Part shown: positions 52,093 to 63,180 of the stretch, one piece after another | How positions within the stretch are numbered: position 1 is the stretch's first letter | Layout: every line of letters starts with the position of its first letter | Notes under the pieces: generated by a model | What the model was told of the DNA's origin: nothing | Database searches by the model: none | Seen by the model: the letters and a program-made list of their open reading frames with translations, nothing else | Assembly: GCA_963989245.1 (NCBI GenBank) | Contig: OZ022339.1 | Coordinates: 20,202,563-20,266,562, forward strand | DNA from: Nansenia antarctica | Lineage: Eukaryota > Chordata > Actinopteri > Argentiniformes > Microstomatidae | Direction: 5' to 3' | Length of the DNA stretch: 64,000 nt | Position numbers and translations under genes: made by a program

Positions 52093-52500
52093 TTAGCCTG
52101 TCCACCGATATCTCCCTCTCCCAGCCTCCCCTGATCCAGAAGGATTTTGTGATGAACTTGTCAAGAACCCCCCCAGCCCAAGGCGTCTGAAAAACCCCAG
52201 AACTCCCCCCTTTTTCTTCATCTTCTTCTTATCCTTAATGACATTGTTATCTCCATCATCTAAAAAATAGAAAACATGTTTAAATACTGCATGTGAGACC
52301 CATGCCCGTCCATCAGAGGAACGTTTGATCCAGTATGTCTGATGAGATACAATATGTTGTCTTCTAAGCCTTCCCGTCATGATGTATTAAACCGTCCACT
52401 AAGTACAAAGTACTCACCACTACTCCATTCAGCTGTCAGTCCTGGAGCCTTCTCCGCAGCAGTCGCCTGCCTCTTCACTGCAGAAATCAGCTGTGTCTGC
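52093..52500 (-). CDS. Possible two-exon 3' end of an unknown gene
   Basis: A donor G|GTGAGTAC at 52418/52417 and an acceptor CTATTTTTTAG|AT before 52259 are both strong and agree in phase 1. They join AEWSS to DDGDNNVIKDKKKMKKKGG, then FFRRLGLGGF and a stop at 52095-52093. The upstream exon start is uncertain, because an in-frame stop lies just before LQTQLISAVKRQ (about 52500). The product is not recognised; a short RT-like fragment lies immediately upstream on the same strand. Confidence 0.35.
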
Positions 52501-52536
52501 AGTGCTGCTCACCACCATCAGAAGCCCAGAAGACTG

Positions 52537-52737
52537 TCAAAAAGAAATAGAACAGACCTGCATGTCTGGGAAATGGGCCTTGACAAGGTTTTTGATGGTC
52601 TCTGGTATCCTGAAGAAGTCAAAGGAAGCCCAAAGGAATTTGTGGGGGACAGATCTGAATGTGTTGGAAAGGTCAAGGAAAATGATTTGGAGATCACTCT
52701 TCTCTTCCTTAGCAGTCAGGATTTGATGGCAAATCAT
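52537..52737 (-). pseudogene. Non-LTR reverse transcriptase fragment
   Basis: It encodes IIFLDLSNTFRSVPHKFLW, which fits the RT block with the first catalytic aspartate (LDLxNxFxSVPH), and then RIPETIKNLVKAHFPDMQV. It is about 65 residues long, with a stop soon after. It is a different family from the L2 copies here. Confidence 0.6.
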
Positions 52738-52837
52738 CCTTGTGTGTTCAAGGCATCTTCTGGTTTATATAATATAATATTATATATGACCTGGGACTTC
52801 CTCCTGGTCCTTCATGAGCAGAAAATGTCTCATGAGT

Positions 52838-53080
52838 AGGGATGGGAATCGAGAACCGGTTCCAGTTGAGAACCAGTAACACATTGCTTGATGCATCGGA
52901 ATCGTATGTCTGTAAGGTTATCAATTCCTCTTATCGATGCCGGCATGTTTTGCTCATGCGCTGACAGTTGTCGGAGCGTCTGAACATTCCAATCTAAAAA
53001 TGGCGGAGCAAGTCGTTACCATAAAAATGTTATGCTTGCGGATCGATTGGTACTCAGTATTCTTCAACATGCATCTTGTA
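52838..53080 (+). mobile_element. hAT-like transposon end fragment
   Basis: TAGGGATGGGAATCGAGAAC followed by CGGTTCC matches the kind of end seen in teleost hAT elements. No matching second end was found nearby. Confidence 0.4.
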
Positions 53081-53089
53081 AGGTTTGGG

Positions 53090-53590
53090 GGGGTCGCTCT
53101 TATTGTGGAGGGACCCTTTGGCGTCCTCTGGTGTTTATGTATGTATTTCTGTCTGTCCTAATTACTGTGATTGTTACCTGGTGTGTTTTGTTTTGTCTGT
53201 GGCTATTTATATCCCTCTGTTTCCTCTCTCGTTGTCGGTTGTTCACTATATGTTGCGTTCGTTGTGTGTGTACCGGTCTTCGTAGCCTTATCGTTCCTCG
53301 CCTGCTTAGGAAATAAGTATCGAATGACTATTGTAAGTACCTTGCCCTGCCTTGTTCTATTGACGGCGTTTTTGGGAGACTAAAGCCATCTCCCCTTTTG
53401 TTTTGTTGTTTTGTTTCCTATTATTATTTAAACATTCATCGGAGACTTGCTTTCTCCTCTTTTGTTTCATCGCTTACTGTGCGGTTATTATTATTCCCGT
53501 TTTTGAATCATACTCCTGCATCCGTCTACTCTGTTCTACTCTGCACCTGGGTCCAAATACATTATCCCACCGTAACAGCATCTACGCGTA
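53090..53590 (+). repeat. Possible Gypsy-type LTR remnant
   Basis: T-rich, ending CTGCACCTGGGTCC...CCGTAACAG, a pattern seen at the 3' ends of teleost Ty3/Gypsy LTRs. It lies upstream of the Gypsy gag remnant, but the strands do not clearly pair. Confidence 0.3.
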
Positions 53591-53989
53591 ACAAAACAGA
53601 TAATAATCATGTTTATACATGAATTAATGAATGTTCATTCGAATGAATTTTAATCGATGAAAATGGTAACATTAGTTAACAAGTATCGACTGTCAACATC
53701 ACTAAAGTTAGCAAGAGAAGGCTAGCTAATGTCAACGATAATGTTAACGTAATAATGTAAACTTGTCAGCAAAATAATGGTTCTGTTATACGCAGACAGG
53801 CTTAGCAGATTTTTTCTTTTGACTAAGAAACCCTAAATGAAAATGAATGCTGTACAAATATTCTCATCCAAATCTATCTTGAAAAGAGACATTTATTAGG
53901 CACTGAACTATGGATTTCACAGATATGTGACAGGGTTTGATGAAAAGGTCTGTATGTCTGGCAACGTAATTTTTCTGTTTTTTCCAGAT

Positions 53990-55590
53990 TATGAAAGGGT
54001 AGACTGTAAACTTTCAAATGATGTCATACATTGAAATCTGAAACAAGTTGAAGAAGTCATGGATATTTGAATGTTGATACCCCCCGCCAGCCCGTTCAGT
54101 GCTTTAAGGTTCAGGTAGGATGACATTAACTGCAACAATTTCCCCATCTGCCCCCTGAGTGGTACTTGGCGCATCGCACGCCAAGGTCATCACACACGTA
54201 ACGGCACAGGCTGGATACGCAATGCCAGCCATGTCTAACTGAATGGGACTCGGCGATACCTGAGTGACCACATTTGGAAGAGGCCCATCTGCCCACACTC
54301 ACACCTTGTTCAGACTGTTACCCAAAATGATGTCCACACCCTCAACAGGCAACTCCGCACGCACCCCCATTTGGATGTCTCCATTCCCCAAACCTGAAAC
54401 AAGAGACATGTTATGCACGGGCACAGGGAACCCAGACATGCCCATCCCTCGGATCAAAATAACATCCCCTGTGTCAGTTTCCGATGAAAAAGGTAACACT
54501 GAGGCACGCACAAATTAATTGATTGAACCAGTGTCCCACAGTATCTTTACCGGCAGCCGATGGTCACTGCCCTGCAAAGACACAAAACCATCAGAAATAA
54601 AAGGGCGATACTTTTCCAAACACAGTACCGACGGCAACGCAACTGGGTTGAATGAATTAGCCAGTGCTGGTGGTTTCACCGGTGCATTGGGGAATAATTT
54701 TTTTACTACTGGACATTCACATACCTAATGTCCAACACCTTTGCAATACTGACACAATCTAGACGTTTCCAAAGCTGATTCGTCTCATGTGCCATGATCA
54801 TTCATATACCAGTAAAACTTTGTCCACTAAAATTACATTTGTGAATTAACACATTCATCGGCTAAGACGGCTGCGTCACTCGCCGTCTTCGCCTTCTGCT
54901 CAGTAATATAAGTTGCCACATTGTTAGGTACGAAGTCTTTAAATTGCTCTAATATAAGGTCACAAAGTTGGTCAAATGTATCAACCCCAGATGCCGAACA
55001 CCAACGGGTAAACGGGGTAACCAGATCATGTGCAAACTCAACATGAGACTGTTTGTCTCCCTTTCTCCATGTTCGGAACTGCTGTCTATACACCTCGGGC
55101 ACAAGCTCATAGGCTTTAAGCACCATAGATTTAACTCGATCATAACACTTAGTCAGCGGGACTCAAAGCGGACTATGCCTGCTGGGCTTTACCGGTAAAA
55201 ACACACTGTAGCATCACTGCATGGTCCTCATCAGGCCAGTTTCTAACGTCCGCCAAATGCTCAAATAATAAAAAGAACGTATCTGGGTCCTTCTCACTAA
55301 ATTGTGGAAGCAGACGCAACTGTCTCGTTATATCAACTGATGTAGCTGCCCCCAACAGGTTGACACTATCATCCATATTAGATGACCTGGGCAGCCTACC
55401 CTCACTGATCAGACAGTTTTTCATGCTGTAAATCTAATTTAGCAAGCTCAGTCCTTTGTTTTATTGCTGTTAACACCAAAAGCTCTTTTTGTTGTTCAAA
55501 AGTTAAAGTGGTGAACACACCAGACTGAACTCCCTCAGTTGGTTTGAGAATACCTCCCACTACCAACCCAGACCTCAAACTGGACATGAC
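53990..55590 (-). pseudogene. Degenerate SCAN-type Ty3/Gypsy gag-protease
   Basis: It reads from 55590 down. First comes an N-terminal segment with LRLLPQFSEKDPDTFFLLFEH. Then comes a SCAN-like domain (AYELVPEVYRQQFRTWRK, HVEFAHDLVTPFTRWC, about 55126-54833). A CX2CX4H zinc knuckle near 54760 has an in-frame stop, and a protease-like tail with VEGVDIILGN follows (about 54330). Several frameshifts and stops show it is dead. The domain set is that of Gmr1-like Gypsy elements, the proposed source of vertebrate SCAN domains. Confidence 0.75.
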
Positions 55591-56270
55591 ATCTTCCTCT
55601 TATTAGGAATCTCAACCTTATAATGCTCAGAAATAGACAGCAACTGGTCCTTGGTACACTGGTCTAATAGTGCTACTGATGGGGAGTCAACAAACTCTAT
55701 GCAACCAAAGAAAAGCTAGGACCATCAAACTGCAATAACCAAGCATAGGACAGACAGCCCACTTTAAATGGAACCTCCCCAGCCCTAAAAGAGACTAACT
55801 AACTAACTAACTCAAACCCTAGTCTTCGTGCCGCTACTGGTGGGGGGAAAACTGAGAAAACTGCAAAACAGCAGTTAAAGGAAAGGAAACAACAACACTT
55901 AAAGGAAATCTGGGGACAAACAAGCTACTCTTCCACCACCAAAACAACTAGAGGAGAACAAAACAAAACAAAACATAAGTGGAACTCCCAACACTGGCAA
56001 CCAATTAATCAACCAATCAATTCACTAGCAAACAAAAACTAGAGAGAGCCCAACAACAGCCCTCACAATAACCCAAACCAAAATGCCAGCAAGAATGTCC
56101 AGTCAGTGCTAATGATGATGACGCAACAACCATTACTCTTGTGAAATATAGGGGTGGCAGGGAAGGAACATTCAAACTACCCTGAACAGAAGTCATTTGG
56201 TTCTCTAGGGGCTCTGTTTTGAACATTACAGAAGGCATGACCAAAGCCTGGGAGAAGTGGTTCAGCGGTT
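55591..56270. other. Intergenic DNA between Gypsy and LINE remnants
   Basis: No gene is seen. It may contain the decayed 5' region of the Gypsy element. Confidence 0.4.
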
Positions 56271-56282
56271 CAGCCACGACCA

Positions 56283-57085
56283 AGTGCCTGTGCATGGCTC
56301 CAACACCATTATCATGTTTGCAGACGACACCACGGTGGTAGAGGCCTGATAAGCAACCATGATGAGTCGGCCTACAGGGAGAAGGTTCAGCACCTTGCGG
56401 GGTGGTGTGCCGCCAACAACCTGTCCCTCAACACCAAGAAGACTAAGGAACTCATTGTGGATTACAGAAAAAGCAGACGCTTCACGTTCCTGGGTGTCCA
56501 CATCTCAGAGGACCTCTCTTGGACCCTCAACTCCTCCACCCTGGTCCGAAAGGCGCAGCAGCGTCTAGACTTCTTGTGGACACTGAAAAAAAATGTCTGT
56601 CGGTGCACCATCGAGAGCATTCTGACTAACTGCATAACAGTGGGGTATGGCAGCTGCTCTGTCTCTGTCCAGAAGGCCCTGCAACGGGTGGTGAAAACCA
56701 CCCAGTGGCCAACTACCCACCTTCGAGGGGCTCCAGGAAAAGCAGTGTCTGTGGAGGGCTTGAGCCATCATTGAAGACACCTCTCACCCCAGTCACAGAC
56801 TGTTTGCCCTCCTCCCACGCGGGAGGCTGTACAGGAGTCTAGGCTCCCGCACCAGCAGGCTTTGCGAACAGCTTCTTTCCTACAGCTGTCAAGCTGCTGA
56901 TCTCAAAATCCCGGCAGTAGCCTTGGCCCCTAGCCCCACCCCCTCCATACCTCTACCCCCCACCCAGCCCCCTCCACCCCCCAACAGGAGGAACATTGCA
57001 CACACACCCCTAATACCACTCAGGACATCAACTTAGCTTCTGTGCCACTGCTGTTTTGCACACTGTGCATATACCCTATCTGTAT
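56283..57085 (+). mobile_element. L2-type LINE fragment (RT catalytic block to C-terminus)
   Basis: It begins inside RT, with FADDTTVV near 56317 (the second catalytic motif). It continues LAAWCAANNLSLNTKKTKEL-type blocks, FLGVHISEDLSW and CRCTIESILTNCITVGYG, and a degraded 3' end. A TGA after VVEA and later frameshifts make it non-functional. Confidence 0.85.
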
Positions 57086-57119
57086 TTTAAACTCTGGTTT
57101 CTCATTCATTCATTGGCAG

Positions 57120-57515
57120 GTCATTGTTCATCATACGCCAAGTCAGTTGAAGCTGTCTCTTAGGAAGCTCCTGGTCTTGTGTATGTTTTCCTAGTCTTAC
57201 CTGTGTTCTCCCTGTGCTTCCGAACTCCAGCCCGGTCCACTACCCGCCTACCTGTCCTCCTACCAGCCTGTCCATCCATCCTGTTTGTCCACCCGGTCCT
57301 GCCTACCTGTCTACCCTGCCAGCTCAGTCTCAGTCCCGCATACCTGCCTGCCTGCCTGCCTGCCTGCCTGCCCTGCCCTGCCCCTCAGCCATGCCAACCC
57401 ACTTCCCCACTTCCCCGATTATTCATTATTAAAATACCCTTTTACTTTTACATACATGGCCCGACACTGTGTGCTGCACTTGGGTTCACTAGCTATAACC
57501 CTATTTCAGCTATAA
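57120..57515 (+). repeat. Possible solo Gypsy-type LTR
   Basis: Pyrimidine-rich, with a (CTGC)n run near 57347-57372, ATTAAA near 57430 and a GCACTTGGGTTCA...TATAACA ending. This resembles teleost Gypsy LTRs. No internal region is attached. Confidence 0.35.
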
Positions 57516-59085
57516 CAATATTGAACAGATCTTGAGCCCTCAATGCCACATTAATGCGCAGAACGCGGTCCAGTCTACATAGACCTAATATTAAATAATT
57601 TAGACAATTGTAAGCAATTTTCTGTACAACTTGAAAGGCTTATTTAAATACTTATTTTCTAGGGCGAAACTCATATTTACAACTATCCAACATGACTTGA
57701 ACTGCTGGTGCGTGTCCATGCCAGTGTTATATGCTTGCTTTGTCGTATGGAATAAACTGTTTATGAATGCATTTGGTCTCCTGCAATAAGCTTGCTTGTG
57801 TAAGGTAGGCCATAGGTCAGTTTTCCTTTTAGTTTAGCTTTCACAATGCACTATTTTGACCCTTGATCTAAACTGACGAAAGATAAAGCACGATAGCGCT
57901 TTCTAACCAGTATGCAGTATAGCATACAGGACACAGTCTATGATAACAACAAGTTAAGCATCTTGGCAGGAAATTATACATAAAGTCGCATACCTATTGT
58001 AATGATGTGTATTGATGTGGCCGAGGTACTCAATCAAAAGGTCATTAAAAGGTCTTGCTCAGGATGGACAATTGAAGAAAGATGTTTCCAAACAGTGCTG
58101 GGTGAGTATCTCAGAAGAGTGAGAATACCAACGCCTCTTTTCTCTGAACACTTCTCTCTTCCAGACAGGATACTGATGACCATGCTGGCACCTGTCTATC
58201 CCAAATCATAACAACATTGACAAGGCTATGTTAAGCCCTATCCCATAAGTAGCTAGTTGCTATGTCAACCAGTTAACTGACCTAAGTTTGGCTGGTCAAT
58301 CGGTTCACTCTCATCTATACATAGTTGGCTGCATTCCAGCTCAGGTTGCAGGTTTGCAAGGCCGATACAGACAAGTGAAGATGGTCCCTGGCACATCGTT
58401 GCTGACAGTATCCTAAAGTTCACTAAAAGCTGTTTTACAATGAAAGATGTTATACTCAGGAATGCTTCCCAATACCTATGAAATATCCAGGGTAATTACG
58501 GCCCACTTTCCTAGTACACAATCATGTGAGCAAACCGGTTCGAACCAGATCAATTACAGTAAATCAAGTCCTGTGTAACAATACCGGTATTTGTTTTGTC
58601 GGTCGTTATGTTATATCCATTCCCAATATGGGGGAATATGGCCAGAGAAGGACAAACAAAGAGGAGAGAGATAAAAGGTGGGAAAGTGGCAGAGCGAAAA
58701 AGTAAAGCGTAAATCGTGTTGTGTTATGGGAACCAATTATACTGCACTCAGAGCTCCTCCAAACCAATGATGTTCTGACTGACTGTGAAGGCAAAGCAGC
58801 TTTTATGTAACTTTGAGAAAAGGGAGCACCTCTATTCCCGCCGTGGTTTTCCTACGCTTGAAAGGAAATCACATTTGTGTATAAAGTAGCTGCATGAAGT
58901 GTCTAGAGGCTTGTTGAAGGAGTCTAGAAGCACAATTGAATAAGCAAATGGGAGAGAGAATGACTCACTGCAGCAGGCTCAGAGGAGACATGAGCATTAG
59001 CAAAATAATTGAGCCTTACAGAAACGTTACAACATGTTCAGTACAGTTGACATCACTGTTGATGTCACTGCCACAGGCATATCAC
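57516..59085. other. Unannotated intergenic stretch
   Basis: About 1.6 kb, AT-rich, with no supported exon or transposon end. Confidence 0.45.
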
Positions 59086-59087
59086 TG

Positions 59088-59390
59088 TCCACTGCATATG
59101 TACATATCACTGCCCACTGCATAGGTACATATCACTGCCCACTGCATAGGTACATATCACTGTCCACTGCATAGGTACATATCACTGTCCACTGCATAGG
59201 TACATATCACTGTCCACTGCATAGGTACATATCACTACCCACTGCATATGTACATATTACTGCCCACTGCATAGGTACATATCACTACCCACTGCATATG
59301 TACATATCACTGCCCACTGCATAGGTACATTTAACTGCATAGGTACATTTAACTGCATAGGTACATTTAACTGCATAAGTACATTTAACA
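59088..59390. repeat. 25-bp minisatellite
   Basis: About ten copies of a 25-bp unit with CTGCATAGGTACATATCACT (variants CATATG for CATAGG, ACTACC for ACTGTC). It passes into a shorter unit of about 15 bp (AGGTACATTTAACTGCAT) from about 59325. Confidence 0.92.
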
Positions 59391-59689
59391 CAAAAAGCTC
59401 TTTTCCGGAAAGGAAACAGCAAAGTAACCTCATGCAGGCTGTAGCCACTTAGCTCATCCTCGCAGCTGTTCTTTTGAAACAAAAGTAACGATTCCCCAAA
59501 AAGTTTACCCTAGATATAACAGTCCCCTTTGGCAACAACATCTGGCTAATGAGGAAGCGCATTGCAGTCCTCATACAGGGAACATAAAGACATTGTGCTA
59601 TCATGAGGTTTGCAGTGATGCTCGGATGCATAACAAAGACCCTAATAAGGCTAACATTTCTAGAATAGTCTTTTGTATGGTCGTCATAG

Positions 59690-60240
59690 CCACATTCACA
59701 CCACATCTATCCGTTTGTACATACAATTCCACAGTAAATATGTCATACTGTATACGTACATATACATTCACTGAACACCTTCTCATTCATTCAGGTGGTG
59801 TAATGGTGTGGGGAATGTTTTTCCTCGCACAGATTGGGCCCGTTAATACCAATCAATCATCGCCTATTTGGGTATTGTTAATGACCATGTGCATCCCTTC
59901 ATGGCCACAATGTACCCATATTCTATTGGCTACTTCCAGCATGATAATGCACCGTGTCACAAAGCAAAAGTCGTCTCAATCTGGTTTCATGAACATGACA
60001 GAGTTCAGTGTTCTTCAGTGGCCTTCCCAGTCACAGGATCTGAATCCAATAGGACACCTTATGGTTATGGGATATGGTAGAATTCACAGCTTGAAAGTGT
60101 ACCTGAACATTTTACAGGAATCATGTCGTCATGGACCAGAATGTCAAAGGAATGTTTGTGGAATCAATGCCATGAAGAATCTAGGTTGTTTTGCAAGCAA
60201 AGGGAGGCCCTACCCAGTATCAGTATAGTGTTCCTAATAA
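59690..60240 (+). pseudogene. Tc1-like transposase remnant
   Basis: GGVMVWGMF near 59795, then FQHDNAPCHKAK (59938) in one frame and WPSQSQDLNPI (about 60022) in another. These are the central and C-terminal DDE blocks of Tc1/mariner transposases. At least two frameshifts separate them. The end CCTAATAAAGTG at about 60233 is typical of these elements. Inactive. Confidence 0.85.
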
Positions 60241-60635
60241 AGTGAAGTGTGTATATAGTGGGGGACATAAGCATTCAACACCTCAGCAATATTTTCATTC
60301 AACAAATTTCCATTGCAGCTATTCACATGAAATGCAGATGTTTACATTTAGACCAGACATTGGAATTAACTCAATAAAACCACACAGCTAAAGAAATTAT
60401 AGCTAAAGAAAATGTAGCTATGGAATGTTATCTTGTTTACCAACAGCCAGTTGTGTACGCCTACCTGAAAATGGATCAAATGCCATTGGCAGCCGTGACT
60501 GAAAGACACATGGAGGAAAGCGGTGGTGTTGCTCTGTTCAAGAACAAAGTCGATACTGCATTTAAGCTGTCTCAGGATACTCTACTGAGAGAACGGAATG
60601 GCCCTTCTCCCTCATGGCTGAGCACCGTTGTAGCC
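60241..60635. other. Unannotated intergenic stretch
   Basis: No supported gene. TATAGTGGGGGACATAAGCA near 60255 may be part of another transposon end. Confidence 0.35.
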
Positions 60636-60741
60636 TTGTCCATGGTGCTGAAACTGTTCCAGGGGGTCTCCTGACTTGTCCATGGTGCTGAAACTGTTCC
60701 AGGGGGTCTCCCGACCTGTCCATGGTGCTGAAACTGTTCTG
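60636..60741. repeat. 40-bp tandem repeat, three copies
   Basis: Three near-identical copies of a unit with TTGTCCATGGTGCTGAAACT and CCAGGGGGTCTCC. Confidence 0.9.
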
Positions 60742-60971
60742 AATGAGGCAGAGTGATCGCTGAGCCTGGACGTTGAACAGTGAGCATAATGTATCATCAA
60801 TAAAACATGTGCATGTGTGGCCCTGAACTGAAAACTGGGTGAGACAGTTAGACATCACGGTAGATGGATGGGGGGGTTGAGGTGAGCTGAGTGGAAATGT
60901 TCAGATTGGATTGAAGTGGGATGGTGTGTAGGGAGGATATCCATCAAGCCCTGTCAGATGGGTAGATTGTG

Positions 60972-60973
<2 letters not shown>

Positions 60974-61014
<41 letters not shown>
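60974..61014. repeat. (GT)n microsatellite
   Basis: About 19 GT dinucleotides followed by a G run. A 15-bp tandem GGTATTGGGTCAT repeat lies shortly after (about 61112-61158). Confidence 0.95.
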
Positions 61015-61016
<2 letters not shown>

Positions 61017-61159
61017 GGGGGGTGAATAGCCTTCATAGGATACCCTTCACCAGTACTTTCTGTGTACATCCTCACAGTAGGGTAACTGGGGGATGGAACC
61101 TAATCTCTCTCATGGTATTGGGTCATGGTATTGGGTCATGGTATGGGTCATGGTATTGC

Positions 61160-61555
61160 AGTCAAAGACATATGGGACACAGCTATAGGATGTAGGAGAG
61201 TCTATGCCATAGGTCATGGGTGTATGGTTTATAGGGAAATCTTTTCTTTGCCATTTCCAAGACACTTCAATAAAATACAACCAATATTTACATAAAGTAT
61301 GGTGTAACATGTAAGATCAGATCAGCTCCCGCCTGACTGACTGACTGTCCTCTACTCTCCTGAAGGCTCCGGAAGGTCCCCCCCCTGGGGTGGAGACGCC
61401 ATTTCCATCACACCCACGCAGGGAAAAGAAGGCGAGAGGTGAAGCCGGGGAGGGGAAGGCGTCGCCCTCCATCCATCAAAGACTAACCCTGCTCCTGACA
61501 CAGCTCCCTGCAGGGCCACCGCAGCATGCAGGCTGTTTATCATAAAACTATCCCT
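61160..61555. other. Unannotated intergenic stretch
   Basis: No gene is seen. It is G/C-richer near 61370-61530. Confidence 0.4.
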
Positions 61556-61848
61556 TTAACACTAGAACGGCCATGAATAAATAAATGTTATATCTTTCCA
61601 CTCGATCAAATTTCAGGACTCCTCCTTTTATGACTTTTCCTAGATATGTGCGTTCTACCACCCAGTATCCGTTTTCAAAATCACATCAGGATAAGCTAGT
61701 ATGAAGCTATTTTGCCGTTTTTCTGTGTAGGAAGCAAGGCTAATACACAAGTGGACAACTAGTGGTCGTTGTGTGTAAATAGCAGCTTAGCATTGTAAAG
61801 AGGCGGCTCTTTTAGTAAGTAAAAAAGACACGGCTGTTCTAGTGTTCA
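61556..61848. mobile_element. piggyBac-like MITE, second copy (inverted)
   Basis: TTAACACTAGAACGGCC at 61556 and GGCTGTTCTAGTGTTCA ending at 61848. The interior is the reverse complement of the copy at 4401-4735. The second target site has changed from TTAA to TTCA. Confidence 0.7.
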
Positions 61849-62250
61849 TATCAAAATCAATTCACAAAAACAAGCTGCAAGATTACATGTTTGGGGACAA
61901 ACTCTGGCTTCCACATGATCGACACTTCTCATTTCCACAGGGAGTGTTATTTTTCACCATCCCCAGGGAGCTGATATGACACCGAGCGCTGCGGTGAACC
62001 GTTAAACACGTACTGACGCCATTATTGCCGCTTGATTACTTCAGAGTAGGTTACCAGTGACACAGCATGGCTTTTATGAGCATCTTTCATTAGCCCAAGT
62101 GTCTTAGTTGTACAGTTTTTTAGAGGAGATGGTTAATTGACAATTAAATTAGATGTTAAATGACATTGATGTGAATAATCACTTATTTGAACAAATAAAC
62201 AGCCTGATGAGTCCATTTCAAGGAAGCTTTAATCCCGATGCGACTTTTTT
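61849..62250. other. Unannotated intergenic stretch
   Basis: No supported feature. Confidence 0.4.
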
Positions 62251-62257
62251 AGATTAG

Positions 62258-63180
62258 ATTCAACTTTATTGTCATTGCAGAGTACAAGTACCAGACAACA
62301 AAATGCAGTTCAGCATCTAACCAGAAGTGCAAATAGTGATATAGAAGATGTTAGTGATAAGTGATAGGTACAGTATGCCAAGTACGGTAGTTAGAGGTAT
62401 ACAAGAGAAGGATAGCAGTAAGCTATGTACAATTAAGGTAGCTATATACAGTATGGTGTATAGTATACAGATGTACACATTAGAGACTAATATAAAAAAA
62501 GTGTGCAAAGGTAGTATGTGCAAACAGCAGTGGTGCACAGGGTAATTGAGTGCTCTCACAGTGACCAGGGATGTAAATTGGTTGTCCACAGTGACCGGGG
62601 GGGGGAGTCAGTATACTCCATGTTGAGGGGGGTGGGGGGGGGGGTTGTTCAATAGAGTGTGGTGTGTGTGTGTGGAGGGGGAGATTGTTCATCAGAGTTA
62701 CAGCTGTGTGAAAGAAGTTCTTTAGACTCAGATCTATTCATACAACAAGGGACACAGCACTTTCCCGTTTTCCCCATCCAGCCGCGGAAAAGCGCTATAC
62801 AAATATAATGAATTATTATTATTACTGAGGCATTTCGAAGACAGTGCCTCAGCCAACTTTGGACCCGTAAACACGTCACGACTTAACAACCGAATAGGGA
62901 AGAAAAGTTGAGGGGCGAAGAGATCAGGGACTTGAATCTGGGGATACACTCCACCACCGCCATCTCATTGATGTAGATGGGGGGAGTGTACGCAGCCCCT
63001 AGTTTTCCTGAAGTCCACAATGATCTCTTTGGTGTTACTGGCGTGTTGAGGGCCAGGTTGTTGTCAGTACACCACACCGCCAGGTGCTGGACCTCCTCCC
63101 CCGTAGGCCGATTCCTCATTGTTACTGATCAGGCCTACCACCGTGGTGTCATCTGTGAACTTGACTTCCTCTTTAAAATA
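62258..63180 (-). mobile_element. LINE remnants with SINE-tail insertion
   Basis: On the minus strand, about 63165-62883 encodes TDDTTVVGLI and VQHLAVWCTDNNLALNT, the L2 RT catalytic block and what follows. About 62720-62258 is a LINE 3' end (NFFHTAVTLMNNL-like residues, then a UTR ending TTTATTGTCATTGCA in reverse). A plus-strand SINE-like tail, AAGCGCTATACAAATATAAT, lies between them at about 62783-62825. G-rich simple sequence is at 62598-62685. Confidence 0.7.

Noticed and set aside
58002..58211. 69-codon plus-strand frame
   Set aside because: No homology recognised, no splice context, and its length is expected by chance.
59088..59390. CRISPR-like regularly spaced repeats
   Set aside because: Contiguous 25-bp tandem units without unique spacers, in a eukaryotic genome.
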